DNA from: Oenanthe sinensis
Taxonomy: Eukaryota; Streptophyta; Magnoliopsida; Apiales; Apiaceae
Assembly: GCA_028671895.1 (NCBI GenBank)
Contig: CM053796.1
Span: 23,992,860 to 24,056,859, forward strand
Direction of reading: 5' to 3'
Length of the DNA: 64,000 nt
Both the position numbers and the translations under genes were made by a program. Every line of letters starts with the position of its first letter. Within the stretch, counting starts at the first letter, position 1. Of this stretch, positions 9,999 to 21,869 are shown piece by piece. A model generated the notes under the pieces. The model was given only the letters and a program-made list of their open reading frames with translations. It did not search any database and was not told where the DNA came from.

Positions 9999-12900
9999 TC
10001 AATAGGTGTTTGATCTTGTCTTGTTCTTCATGTCCTCAAAGAGATGATCATATGTATTTGATAACTCATGAATGAAAATTCTTTTTGGATTAGCTCTAAC
10101 TCTACTTGTACCATCATTTGATTCTTCTCTAATTTTCTTAAAGAGCTCCACTCTAATTGCATCAAGTCCAATAATTCTATCTTCAGCTCCACGGGTTAGC
10201 TCAGTTGGTAAGAGCAAGTGGAAGCTATTCTGGAGGTTTGAAATCCTACATTAATGTGGGGGTAGTTCCTCGTAAAAATAATAATTCTATCTTCAAAGCT
10301 ACCTCCATCAATTAGTTGATTCATTATTTCTCTGATCTTTTCTGAAGGAAGATCTTTCATTTTGCTCACTTCAATCGGTACCATCTTCAAATGTATACCA
10401 TACCCTTAGTGGATCTTTGAGAACTCTTTCTACTCTTAGAGATGCTATAGGTTATGGTCCCATTTCTATGATTTCTCCTTCTTCAACTTCTTTAGTTGCC
10501 TTGTGTTTCTTTGCTCTTGATTCAGTCCTTTTCACTTTTATAGGTGCTTGAGGTTCATATGGTTTAGAGGTTTCAGGTTGAGTTGTAGCCTGGAGAGTTT
10601 GATCTTCAGGTTTACCAAATAATTCTTTCTGCTTCTTGACTACTTCAGACCATAATCTTTCAACTTCTTCTGGGCCTTCAGGAATACCTTTTGGTTGAGA
10701 TATGACCTTCCCCCCCTTATATTCACTATTAATCCCAAACATCTTCTACTAGCCCTAAACCAGTCAGCAGCTTCAACTCCTTCATCAAATCTAAACCCTT
10801 CAGACATCAACATTTCTTCCACATCTTTCACTGTATATTCTTTGATCTTTGAGTTCAATTACATGATTTTTAGAGCTTCACCCTTGTAGTACAGAACACA
10901 GTAGGGATTCTTGCACACCTCTGGACCTTTATTCCTCACAGTCATTCTGAAGCAATCTTTGACAAGTTCATTATATCTACTAATTTTTAACTTTGAGATC
11001 ATTACCCATAGTTCCATCAACGATATTTTCACTATAAGATCATCAATCATTTTCAGCACCCCTTGATTGATGAAAGCTACGTGTAAAGCCCAATCTTTCT
11101 TTCATGAGATTCCTACATATAAATAGTTGATTGCTGACATAAGAGATTTCCGATGTTATAATTCATGGTTTTCTACCTTCATATTGTCTAGGATAAATCC
11201 AACTAATTCATCATCATTTGGTCCTCCTGGCTTCACACCTAGCAATTCTCTAGCTTCATCCCATTTTGGACCAATATTTTCATCTCTTTCCCTCTTTTGT
11301 TTTTTAATTTCTTCAACAATTATAGCAGTTCTCTCAGCTTTGGCAATTTCAACTTGTTCTTTCATAAAAGGACTTGTTTCAGGAACATGTTCTTGAAGAA
11401 AGGATTCAACTTCTTAAAATTCTTCATCTGGCATGTAGTCATAGTATGCTCCTTCATAACCGTAGTTATCTAGATCATAACCCTTGTGTTCTTTGACTTG
11501 CCCCCCTAAGAGTGTGCATTACCAACTTCAGGTTCAGTGACTTTGTCTTTGCCCTTGTCTGTCTTAGGATCATATCCTTTTTCTTGCATTGACTTTTCCC
11601 CTTTAGTTGAGGCATCCTCCTAAGGTTTGTCATCCTTAGAAGAACCCAGTTGATCATCTTCATCATCCTTCTTGGGTTGAGAAGAGCCATTATCTTTGTG
11701 TTTCAGGAGGTTGAAAATTGCTATCAACCCTTCAGTCATATATTTCAACTGATTGTCAACTTTTTCAAATCTAGCATTAGTGGCAGCCTGAAAGTGATCC
11801 ATTCTTCTGTTGATCTTAGAATCAGCCACAACCAAATCATCAAGTGCAACATCAATTATGTGATGTAAGTTGGAAAGATCCCTAACATCTTCACTGAGAA
11901 TGTTTTGACAAGTTTTCACTTCCTGAACTTCCTGAAATACTAAGACTTGAGTATTCTGAACATCTGTTTAGACATCAACCATTTCTGGAGAGAATGATTT
12001 CTGTATTTCAGAAATTTTTTGTTTCAACAAACTTGCTGCAGATCCAACTGCACTTACAATTGCATCTTGTCTCTTTATGTCATTCACTAACCATGCTATA
12101 TTTGCTTCAACAACAGTCATCTTTCCTTCCATATCATCTATAGCAGACTTGACTAGATGTGTAGTTCTTTCTTGAGTAGGAAATTGAAAGTAGGGGTTTT
12201 GATATTCAAGAGCTAGTGGAGGTGGGACAATATTTAGAACATACGCGATAGTGTAACTCCTTTATGCTTGGGCCTCACTCAAATGTCGAGCACTTGGAAA
12301 TGGAATTTTCAGTAGATTTTCAATGAGATTTCTGTTGGATGTTTCTGTATCCATCAATTCATGTAGCTGCTATAGGTTAATGTGTTCTATCATGCAAAAG
12401 CGCTATATCATCACCAGACTCCTTAGCAGTTGCTAATTCATTGTCTAGTGGAGCCTCATCTCTGTGAAATGGTTCTTCCATGAAGATTGAATCTATCTGG
12501 GAAACCCGCCTTGTTCTATCAAGGGATTGCCTCTCACCTTCTCCATAAATGGGAGGTGGACATTCTTTTGTAAGGTCTGGAAATGTTCCTTCCAGGAGGG
12601 GCGACTCAGTAGACAATGTAATGTGAGTATTACTTAGTTTCTTAAATTCCACATCTCCACTTAAAACTTCTTCACTGTGCACTCTCTCACATAGCGTCTT
12701 AGATTTTTCAACTATTGATACCACTAAAGTGAGTATCAGTTGTGTGTTTGACTCTTTACAAGGTACTCCGACATCAGAAGAGGTAAATTCAATGGCACCA
12801 TTCTGTTGAGAGAATGCTTCCAGAGACGGTGTATATGCCTTTTTCAACACTTTACCCTGTTAGGAGGATGAAGTGGGGCTAGCAGTTGCCTCCAGGATTT

Positions 12901-13428
12901 TCCTTCTCTTCTTATGAAGAGGCAGGGCTGCGGGTTCCGACTCTGACCCATCCTTATATCTTCTCTCCCTATCATCTATGACCTGGTCGTCTTCACCACC
13001 AAGGGGTTCAGGAGATAAAGGAATTTGAGTAGTGTTTGGCTGTAAAGTCTGTGTTAGAGATTGTGGGATTTCAAACTCATGACTTGATCCTACAGCCTCA
13101 GGTGGTTGAGCACTGAGGGCTGATTGTGTTGGTCTTCTTGTTGTTCATTTGTTTCATCAATTTCCATACCTCTAGGGGCTTCTTGTTCAACCTGATTTTT
13201 TCCCTGAGGCCCTTCTTCTTCTTCTTCTTCTTCTCTACATTCAATTTCTGAATCATATTCTGGAATTATCTCTGCCATGAAAGGTGTCAAATATGGTCTT
13301 ATGTCTCCCAACTTGTCTTTTGTTTCTAGAGATGAAATGATGTGAGTAGTAATAAAAGGAGGTTCAACTATTTCACTATTAACAAAATTATGTTTGTGTT
13401 CATCTGAAAGAGTGGCATTTAAAATCAT
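9999..13428 (-). pseudogene. E6: decayed envelope-position ORF of a SIRE-type element
   Basis: A chain of minus-strand ORF fragments in shifting frames (13428-13090, 12850-12377, 11919-11620, 11690-11475, 11365-11156, 11059-10859, 10858-10640, 10742-10452, 10390-10296 and 10169-9999). It matches the E2 envelope-position protein in order. For example the fragment with GPKWDEARELLG corresponds to the E2 segment GQKWDDARKILSG, and both are preceded by charged helical sequence. The upstream part is acidic and low-complexity (runs of Glu near 13,220). Many frameshifts and stops make it non-functional, and a SINE splits it at 10,170-10,295. The protein's role is unknown. It has no visible membrane segment, so 'envelope' describes position only. 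The gag and pol parts of E6 are absent from the window. Confidence 0.75.
10170..10295 (+). mobile_element. Short tRNA-derived SINE with 16-bp target-site duplication
   Basis: The body is 10186-10279 (94 bases). An RNA polymerase III A-box-like segment ggttagctcagttgg lies at 10194-10208. A B-box-like ggtttgaaatcc follows at 10235-10246, one base longer than the consensus. The body ends in a short A-rich tail (cgtaaaaat). It is flanked by perfect 16-base direct repeats aataattctatcttca at 10170-10185 and 10280-10295. The repeats duplicate E6 coding sequence, so the original frame can be followed across the insertion. Plant SINEs use LINE reverse transcriptase in trans. A tRNA retropseudogene is the alternative, but the D-arm half is much better preserved than the anticodon arm, which cannot be recognised. 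Confidence 0.82.
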
Positions 13429-13477
13429 TTGAAGGAACCTAAGATAACAACATTGGACTCTACCAGCAACCGAATTC

Positions 13478-14234
13478 CCCCCCCCCAGTTATACAAGTAG
13501 AATGGGGGGTTGAATACTTGTATACTTTTTTTGCCTGATTAAAATAAACTCAATGTAAATTAAAACTTCGAATTAATAACAAAGAACAAACATAAAGTTA
13601 TGAAGAAATACTGTTTGTATTATTGATGATTAAATACAAACTCTCATAGGGTGACATAAACCCTAGCAACTACTCTGTGTTTCTCGCAACAACTCTCAAT
13701 CTCTATGCTCTCACAAAACTTCGACAATTACATTAGATTACATAAAGTGTTTATATAGAAAGCCACCTTTCAAATAATAAAAGAAAATACAATCATAATA
13801 GGAATATAATTCCTAATTATTAGTTGACAATTTCCTTCTGTAACTCTTCTTCCTTCCCATAGCATATATGTAATATCTTTCCCTTTATCTTCGAAGACTT
13901 TCCTTTACTATGATCACCTTTCAAATTCAGCTTCAATTATATAGACTCTGAAAGACTTCAGACTCTGATGATCTTCAGTCTCTGACAGCCTATAGACTCT
14001 AGTAGTCTACAGACCCTGATTGACTTCCAGATTCTGATTGACATCCAGACTCTGGTTTTATTTCTCTTGAAAATCTTCTGAGTATAAACAACCTTGATAC
14101 CTGTACAGGGACTAGCTAGACTCTTATTGAACTTATTTGATCAGAGACTAGAAAGACTTATTCTACTACAGATACAACTATGATAGACTCTGTTCTAGAA
14201 TTTTGTACATCATCAAATAAACATATTCCTAATA
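13478..14234 (-). mobile_element. E5: 3' LTR of an E1-family copia element, minus orientation
   Basis: Reverse-complement match to the E1 LTRs over the full length: agttatacaagtagaa and ggggttgaatacttgta at the left end, tgtacatcatcaaataaa and attcctaata at the right end. The terminal CTAACA has become CTAATA. The left border is blurred by a C run (13,477-13,486). The interior carries repeated agactctg words (13,940-14,060), the plus-strand view of the E1 motif cagagtct. Length (about 757 bp) agrees with the 763-764 bp of E1. Confidence 0.85.
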
Positions 14235-16955
14235 ATCTCTCCCTATTTATGTTTTATAATATTTACGCATAAATAAAGGTTTGATGATGTCAAAACTAAA
14301 CAATCTGAAACTTTTTAATCTAGAACATTATGAATATTTACAGTAAAAAGAATTACCCTTTAACTATCCTTTCAAAGGCTGAATTGTTTCTAAAAAATGA
14401 ATTCAACATATTCTCCTCAACAATTGCAATAGCTTCACCAACAAACTTCTTTAACTTCTTCATTTCTTCTGTATCACACTTTATCTAACAGTATGTTGCT
14501 CTCAAATTATTTACACTATAGTTTTGATCTTTTAAGTCCTTGAACAACAAAACATTTAATTTCCCTTCCATAGGCTGAAAACTAAAGAAATGACCAATAC
14601 CTTCTTCACATTTGATTTCCTTTACTTCCAGAGGCATGTGTTGATCATTCCCTTCAATATCAACATACTTCAGAGAAAATTTTTCTATTTGCTTATTTTC
14701 CTGTGTGTGCAGAGTCAACTTTCTATCAATTTTAATCATCCAGGCCTTTGTTACCATTTCCTTGCTTTTGTCCACTTCAGTTGTTGTAGATAGAAGAAAT
14801 TTGATATACTGAACCTCCTCAGCCCTTTTAAAATAGATGAAGTTTTTCTGACTTATCCACCTCACTCCTCGTTCCATGAAGTATACTAGCATCTCATGTT
14901 TGTCTTTTTCAGTTCTGTATTGCTCTCTTAGTAACCTCTTTTCCACTATATTAGAAACAATCTGAGAATATACCACTTTGTTTAAATGTTTCTTGGTAAT
15001 CTTCTCAAATTGCTTATCTGTCAAAGAGTGTGGGTCTTTGGATATATTTGTTGTTCTGTCAATGTCAGATGCTGAGAAGCCTCCAAGTCCTTTGGTTTTC
15101 CTGGGTCTCAGTTAAAGATTTTGTTGGCTGCATTTCTAATAACTAGGTTCCTTGACCTCAGTTTGTGAATCAGAGTATGTCCTTTTATTTTTACCAGGGT
15201 CTGATCTAGACTCTGGTACTCCATGTCCAGTCCCTGGATGATGTGGTTTGATAAATACACCATACTTATTTTGTATATCACCAGGACTCTTAGGACCGTG
15301 ACCACCATCTCTTCCTTCATCATCATCATCACCTCTCTTCTTTTTACCTCCCTGTGGATCTTTGCATTTGTCCTTCTTATTACTCCCTGAGGAACCACCA
15401 ACCTTCTTCTCCCTCTTTTTGACATCATCACCACCTGTGACAACCAAAAGAATATTTTCCAAGACAGAAGATATATTGACTCGAGCTGCAATGACAGAAT
15501 CCACTTTGGCAGTAAGAGCAGAGATTGAATTTTGGAGAGTGGTCTATTAGCCTTGATTTCAAAAATTAAATTTTAACAGATGCATCATTTTGGACTTGAA
15601 GAGAATGCAAGGCTTCGAACTTGGTTTTGAGTATAGCTGTGGTATTATCAACACTAATTAACTTAGTGTGAATATGAGAAATATCTGTAACCACCTTATC
15701 CAATTGTTCAACAATATTTTCCTTTTCAGTCTGTATATTAGGATTAACATCCTTACTTTCTTGAATAAGAGATGCATCAGGGTCTTCATCAGAATAATGA
15801 CCATGATTAACCAAGAAATTCTTCTTTTGAAATGCCTTCAGCCTCTCAGATTTGTGAATTGCAAGATTACATTTAAAATTTTCCTTGTCAAGAATCCCTA
15901 ATGATTGTGCTATTTCCCAAAGCTATGGAAACATTTGCTCAAAATAATTAAAAGATGGATTCCCTTATCCTTCATCTTTAGAGGCAGAATCATCAATACA
16001 CACAACATCAATAAGCTCAATCTTTGTTACAGGAGATGTAGACTATGATGGAGGAATAGACTTCGAAACTGTAAAAGGCACTATAGCCCATGACTCCTCA
16101 ACAGAGTGATCAGGACTTGTAAACTCTGAAAGCCTTGCCTGGATTGATATTATTAATAGAGGTTTTTCTGACTTCAAAGATGCAGTTTCATGTTGAATTG
16201 AAGAATCATCCACTAAAGGCTCCCTGATTTTATCTGTTCTCCTAGCTAGAGAATCCACTAAATGAAGTTGTGGTCTTTGTGTGAATGACTTCTGAGAAGC
16301 TAGAGCCTTCTCCTTCTTGCCAATCTGAAGAATAAGAAAATTAGATTTCTCATCCATCCCCTGCCTTAACTCATTGGACCAACTATTTGAAATTTTTTGA
16401 TCCCAGTAAGTAAATCTAGGTTCAGGAATGAACCCTAATATCTCAATCTCACAGTGGGGTTGGAACCCCACTTTCTCAATCTCACTCTGGCCTTCTAAAG
16501 CCTTATCTACCTCTCTTTTTGCCTGGACTAGTGTCAACCCCCCATCATCAATTTTTTCACTCATTTTTTCAGTTTGGATGGGTGCACTCATAAGTCCTAT
16601 AGAAGAGGGGTTAAAAGAGATTAATGGTGTTTCAATACCCGAACCACCTTGATGGAGGAAAACCCCTTCAAATGTCTGAAGGCTAGGGGTTTCCACCAAG
16701 GGGTGAGCAAAAATAGATATAGAACCTTTACAAGCATCTTATTTCTTTTCAAAGTCTGTTGCCTCCAGTATTCCAATCTCAGGGTCTACGCTAGACTCTG
16801 ACTACTTCAATATGACTTTATTAGAAGCTAGAGTATGAGTGTCACCTTCTTGTGCATGAGACTCCCCTCAAAGTGAATAGACTTTGACAAAATAGATTGT
16901 GGATTTTTTTCAAGAGCATCCATCAGAGTCTGTCCTCCAATATCATTGGGGTTTG

Positions 16956-16956
<1 letters not shown>
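14235..16956 (-). pseudogene. E5: polypurine tract and decayed envelope-position ORF, truncated
   Basis: A purine tract (minus strand cataaatagggagagat, 14235-14251) is followed by minus-strand ORF fragments 15024-14485, 15504-15136, 15814-15566 and 16699-16043. All correspond in order to the long E1 ORF at 46597-49245. Shared blocks include QFEKITKKHLNKVV versus QFEKITQKHLNKVV, EMLVYF and RWISQ, plus TYWDQ further upstream. Stops and frameshifts separate the fragments. Similarity stops abruptly at 16,956, at an (AT)n tract, so the rest of the ORF, gag, pol and the 5' LTR are missing. The predicted protein has a long coiled-coil-like central part and a charged C-terminal domain; its function is unknown. 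Confidence 0.8.

Positions 16957-16957
<1 letters not shown>

Positions 16958-17004
<47 letters not shown>
16958..17004. repeat. (AT)n microsatellite at the E5/E0 junction
   Basis: About 45 bases of almost pure AT dinucleotide. It marks the point where similarity to the E1 family ends and the E0 LTR region begins, so it may be the break or rejoining site. Confidence 0.9.
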
Positions 17005-17009
<5 letters not shown>

Positions 17010-18753
17010 GATTTTTATTCTCATATTTATTATATATATTTTGCATTAATTGGATGTTTATTTAATAGATTTAAATTTTTTATTTCAGAAAAAAGGAAAT
17101 TCCTAAACTTGGAAGTATTTGTGCTTAAAGAGATATTTTGGAGATAAATTAGAAGAAAATTTGTATTTATTGGGCTGCACGCACTGCTTACACTGTTTGG
17201 GCCATATCTTGTTAGTAATTGTGCTCTAGAGACAATACTTTTTATATTTTAAGGAAAATATTTATTATTAAGGATTATGTTTTATTGATTATTATTTATT
17301 TATAATGTTTTATTTACTGCGTAATAAATTGAAAGCATAATAATTGTCCTTGGAATTTTGATACGTATTATATATCTTTAAGTATGTGACTTAAAAATGA
17401 GATTATATGAATAGTATCTTATTCCTAGAATTCCCTAGTCGAGTATTATTATTTAAGGACAATAATAATGCACAAAGACTAGTATGTTTCTTGACAGATG
17501 ACCACATCTCATTGGTCATAGGTATGGTGATACTAAAGTCAAGAACATAAGTGCATGTCTCAATGCATGGCACTGGAATGACCCGTCATGAGATTCTACA
17601 TGTTAAATAAGTATCATAAGTAATTCTCACTGTGATAATGGTGTAATGATCCTTAAACCTGAAATCATTATATTTCTATACGAAAATTAATATATTTTGA
17701 TTACATTAAAAGTTACCTTTGACTGAGTGATGATAAAAGTGGACATTGGGTATATTATGAATCGTATGAGAAATATGAATGATCTAGATGGGATTTAATC
17801 CTCCTAATTTTAGGGATGATATTATTGGCCTCTTGTTTGAGTGAGACTATGAAATGCACGGCCGTGCTCAAATGTTGATTTGATTTGAATAGTCTACTCA
17901 TCGATCAAGAAAATAAAGATTAAATTACGAAGAGGATGACACGAGACATGCCTTGAGTTTAATCTATAATATCAAGATTAAAGGGATTATATTACATGGA
18001 ACATTATTCATGAAAGGCTTAATCGAATCACCGATTTATTATTATTACTTGGGTAGCAGTGATGTATTACTAGATGCCGCTCATTATTTACAATTTTAAT
18101 TAGATATTAAAATTGTTGCCAATGTAATAATAACCTACATGGTCACACAAAGAATGCTTGAAGGAGAAATAATTTAAATTATGAATTTAAATTAAATAAG
18201 TAATTTATTTTATTTATGATATTAATTAAGTATGACTTAATTAATTATATAAATAGAATAAATGAATTATTTAAACTAATTCCAAAATTAATAATTAATT
18301 AATTAAGTGAGACTTAATTAAATAATTTAGAATTTTGAATTAGTATTAATTATAATTGGATTATAATTAGAAAACTTATTCCTCTCTCTATATAATCTCT
18401 TTAGGGGCTGATTTAATTTATGAGACATATTTTTACTAAAAAACCCTAGCCGTTTTGAGAAAGAGGAAGATAGAGAGAGAAGCCGTTTTCGGGTGCTAGT
18501 ACACATCAATCCTTCATGAAAAGCGTTCGTGTGGATACCATAGAGCATAGATCGCGAGAGTGGGATACGTGGTGATTAAACAAGCTTTGGACCTCCATTA
18601 ATCTTCCATTAATGAACTGTTAAAGCTTTTAAATGTATTTATTCTTTATCTCTGAATTAAATCTTTTTTTTTGCATGGATCCTGCGGAGGGTTTGGCTAT
18701 TTTGATTTATTTTTCGCATTTATTCCGTTGCGTTTGTGCCTCGAAACCCTTCA
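17005..18753 (+). mobile_element. E0: 5' LTR of an older copia element (left border not fixed)
   Basis: The stretch ends in CTTCA immediately before a primer-binding-site-like tggcatcagag (18755-18765), the order expected at the 3' edge of a 5' LTR. A TATA-like ctatataat lies near 18,388, followed by about 350 bases of R-U5-like sequence. No ORF is supported. The LTR start was not found and may have been lost at the (AT)n tract. The matching internal region resumes at 50,134, after E1. Confidence 0.6.
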
Positions 18754-18754
18754 A

Positions 18755-18766
18755 TGGCATCAGAGT
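18755..18766 (+). other. E0 primer-binding site, interrupted by E1
   Basis: tggcatcagagt here and agagc at 50134-50138 together account for a site close to TGGTATCAGAGC, complementary to the 3' end of initiator tRNA-Met. E1 inserted inside it; the flanks agagt (18762-18766) and agagc (50134-50138) are the probable 5-bp target duplication with one later change. Confidence 0.6.
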
Positions 18767-19530
18767 TGTTAGGAATATATTTATTTGATGATGTACAAAA
18801 TACTAGAACAGGGTCTAGACTAGTTTATCTGTAATAAGTCTTTCTAGTCTCTGAAATGTATAATCAGAGTCTAGATAGTCAACATTCATGTTATTTGTAC
18901 TTAGAATAATTTCTGTAGAAAGTGAAACCAGAGTCTGCATGAAGATCAGAGTTTGGAAGGTGATCAGAGTCTATAGACTATCAGAGTCTATGATCTATCA
19001 GAGTCTACATGTGATCAGAGTCTGAAGATCATCAGAGTCTGAAGATTTCAGAGTCTATACAGTTGAGGATAAATTTGGAAGAAAGTCATAGGAATGAAAA
19101 GTCTTCGAAGATCAAGATAAATATATTGCAGATATGCTATGGGAAAGAAAGAGAATTCTAGAAGGAAACTGTCAGCTAATAATTAGGGATTTTATTCCTA
19201 TTGTAATTTTACTTTCTGTTATTAGTTGATAGACAACTCTCTATATAAACTATATGTAACCTAATTGTAAAAGTGTGAAAAGTCGAAGCATAATTGTCTG
19301 AGTGAAATTTTGTGAGAGCATAGAGATAGAGAGAGTTGTTGTGATAAACATAGAGAAGCTGCTAGGGTTTGTGTACACCCTAGGAGAGTTTTGTATTCAC
19401 AAATCAATAATACAAAACAGTACTTATTCATATTTTTGTGTTTGAGTTTGTTCTTAATTTGATTTTAAATCAGGCAGAAAAGACATACAAGTATTCAACC
19501 CCCCCTTCTACTTGTACAACTGGGAAAACA
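18767..19530 (+). repeat. E1 5' LTR
   Basis: Starts TGTTAGGAATAT and ends GGGAAAACA, directly before the primer site. A TATA-like tatataaa is at 19242-19249, so U3 is about 475 bases. U3 holds at least eight copies of cagagtct or close variants between 18,813 and 19,055, several next to one another. Near-identical to 49371-50133. Confidence 0.93.
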
Positions 19531-19532
19531 AT

Positions 19533-19544
19533 TGGTATCAGAGC
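19533..19544 (+). other. E1 primer-binding site
   Basis: tggtatcagagc, two bases after the LTR end; complementary to the 3' end of plant initiator tRNA-Met, the usual copia primer. Confidence 0.9.
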
Positions 19545-19567
19545 CTAACATTTAAAATCGATCAAAG

Positions 19568-21869
19568 ATGTCTGGAAACAAAGATGGCAATTCTAAGATT
19601 CCTATACTTAAGAGAAATGAGTTCACCCACTGGAAGGTTAAGATGCTGCACCATCTGGAAGCAACAGACCCTGACTATCTTGACAGGATTAATGAAGGAC
19701 CCTTTGTGCCCTTAAAAATTGTGCCTCAAATCAACGAGGAAGGCAAAATAACTGAAGAACACCTCGTTGAGAAACCAAAGGCCGAATGGACAAAAGAGGA
19801 CAATGAAAATGTCCTTAAGGAGGCAAAAGTAAAGAACATTCTCTTCAATAGTTTGGATTCTGTTCTAACTAACTGTGTCATATCATGCAAGACTGCTAAG
19901 GAGATGTGGACAAAACTTGAGGTGCACTGTCAAGGGACTAAAGATGTTAAGAAGAATGCTAGGTCTTTGCTAATTCAAGAGTATGAGTACTTTGAAGCAA
20001 AATCTGGAGAATCTATCACTGAGATGTATGATAGGTTTACAAAACTCTTGAATGAAATGGCTATGCTTGGTAAGGTTTATGATTCTGAAGATACAAACAC
20101 CAAGTTTCTGAGAGCACTTCCTGAAGAGTGGGACAATAAGACTACAGCCATAAGGGAAGCTAGAGATTTGGATGAACTAACTCTAAAAGAATTGTATGGC
20201 AGACTCAAGACATATGATTTGGAGATGCAACAGAGGAAGAATAAGAAGTCTGTGAAGACAAAATATGTGGCACTCTTGATGGAGTCTGAGAAAGAACAAC
20301 AGGAACAACCCACAGAAGCAAGAATCAAGGATTCAAGAAAGAAGGGTAAAGCTGTTGTGGAGTCAGAGTCTACTGACACAGACTCTGATTCTGATGAAGA
20401 GTTTGATCTAAGTCAAATGATGGCTATGTTTGCTAAAAATTTCAAAAGAATGAAATTCAATAAAAGAACTGGAAAATTAAGCAAAAGGCCATCATTCAAG
20501 AAGGAAGATGAGAAGGTTGAGAAGAGCAAGAGTACAATAATCAAACTTGACAAAGCAAAGGTCAAATGTTTCAACTGTGGAATATTGGGGCACTTTTTCC
20601 AGTGAATGCAGAAAGTCAAAAAGTCAAGGAAAAGGAAAAGCACTTCTATCAACAGGAAAGGATTGGGAAGACTCAAGCTCAGAGGATGAAATTGATTATG
20701 AAAATCTAGCATTGATGGCATCCTCCTCAAGAAAATCACAGTCTCCCAAAGAACCCTCATCTCTTAAAACTCAGGTATCAATCTTTACTCTTGAATCCTT
20801 AATTAATTTAGACTTTGATGGCATAGAGATTGTGAAAAGTGAGGTTAATAAAATAATGACGACATGTAGGTCTCTCACTAGTGAAAGTGAAAGGTTGAGA
20901 GAAGAAAATTTAACCTTAACTAAAAGGAATGGTCATTTAGAGTCTGAGTTATTATTAATGAAACAATACAAAAAGGATTCTGAGAAATATAGTCATAACT
21001 ACACTGAAATTTTGAAAGCCTATGACTATGTTAGGAAAGAACTAGAAGAAGAAAGGCTTAAGTTTAAAGTTTGGATAGACTCTGGAAGAAAAGTTCAAGA
21101 AATTCTCAATAATCAAAACGTGTGTCAAACTGCTGGTCTAGGCTATGACAAGAGTCAAGGCAAAAGACCTATTGTTGAGAATGAGAACAATGAAGAAGCT
21201 AGCAAATTTAATAAGACTAAAGACAAAAGTACATTTGTTCCTGTTAAGTTTGTGATCCCTAAAGAAAAAACTGAAACCACAAACTCATCTGTCAATAGTC
21301 CCCCTGTTGTTGACAAAAAGACAGATGAAACAGGGGCAAATAAATCTAAGAAAAATATAAACATAGGGTACTTGTCTAAGTCTAAGTTGAAAGAAAGGCT
21401 AGAGAACTTATCAGAGTCCACCAAAACTAGGAGAAATAGGAATGGTAAGGAAGGCATCAATAAGGCTAATAATTATCAAAAAGATCCTAATGCTCCTAGA
21501 AAGAAGTGTTATAGATGTAGCAACCACAACCATTTAGCTATAGATTGTAAAACAAAAAATGAGATAAAATCAGAGTCTAGTCCTTCTCAGACCCTGAAAA
21601 GTCACTACATACCACAGAAACCTTGTTATCACTGTGGTAGCATATTTCATTCTATTTATATGTGTAGGGACTATCATGATTTGTATTACAATTTTTATGA
21701 GCTAAAATCTTCTATTGATAAAAGTTGGTATGACACTGTTAAGACTCCACCAGAGTCTAGAGCAACAAAAGAGACAGGTAAGCCAAAGGTGAAAATTGTT
21801 AAGCCTGTTTCTCCTAAAATTAGTAGAAAAGGATCCAAAACTGTTTGGGTCCTCAAAACATCTAACTAG
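19568..21869 (+). pseudogene. E1 gag (capsid-nucleocapsid), one frameshift
   Basis: An ATG 24 bases after the primer site opens a frame whose N-terminal half is a copia Gag domain (THWKVKMLHHLE, MWTKLE, YDRFTKLLNEM, FLRALPEEWD). The first CCHC zinc knuckle, starting CFNCGILGH at residue 334, is broken by one extra T in the T run 20594-20598. Downstream the frame opening at 20547 carries the rest, about 766 residues in all. Two more Cys/His clusters follow: CYRCSNHNHLAIDC and CYHCGSIFHSIYMC. The middle is rich in Ser/Glu (many serine-glutamate pairs encoded by tcagagtct-like words). Gag packages element RNA into virus-like particles; this copy should give only a truncated protein without its nucleocapsid part. 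Confidence 0.88.

Noticed and set aside
10191..10246. Functional tRNA gene
   Set aside because: Only the D-arm half is well kept. No cloverleaf, anticodon arm or acceptor pairing can be drawn, the B box has an extra base, and the unit is bounded by a 16-bp target duplication, which fits a SINE.
15108..15550. Overlapping ORFs in other frames of E5
   Set aside because: Shadows of the E5 envelope-position remnant; only one frame matches the E1 protein.
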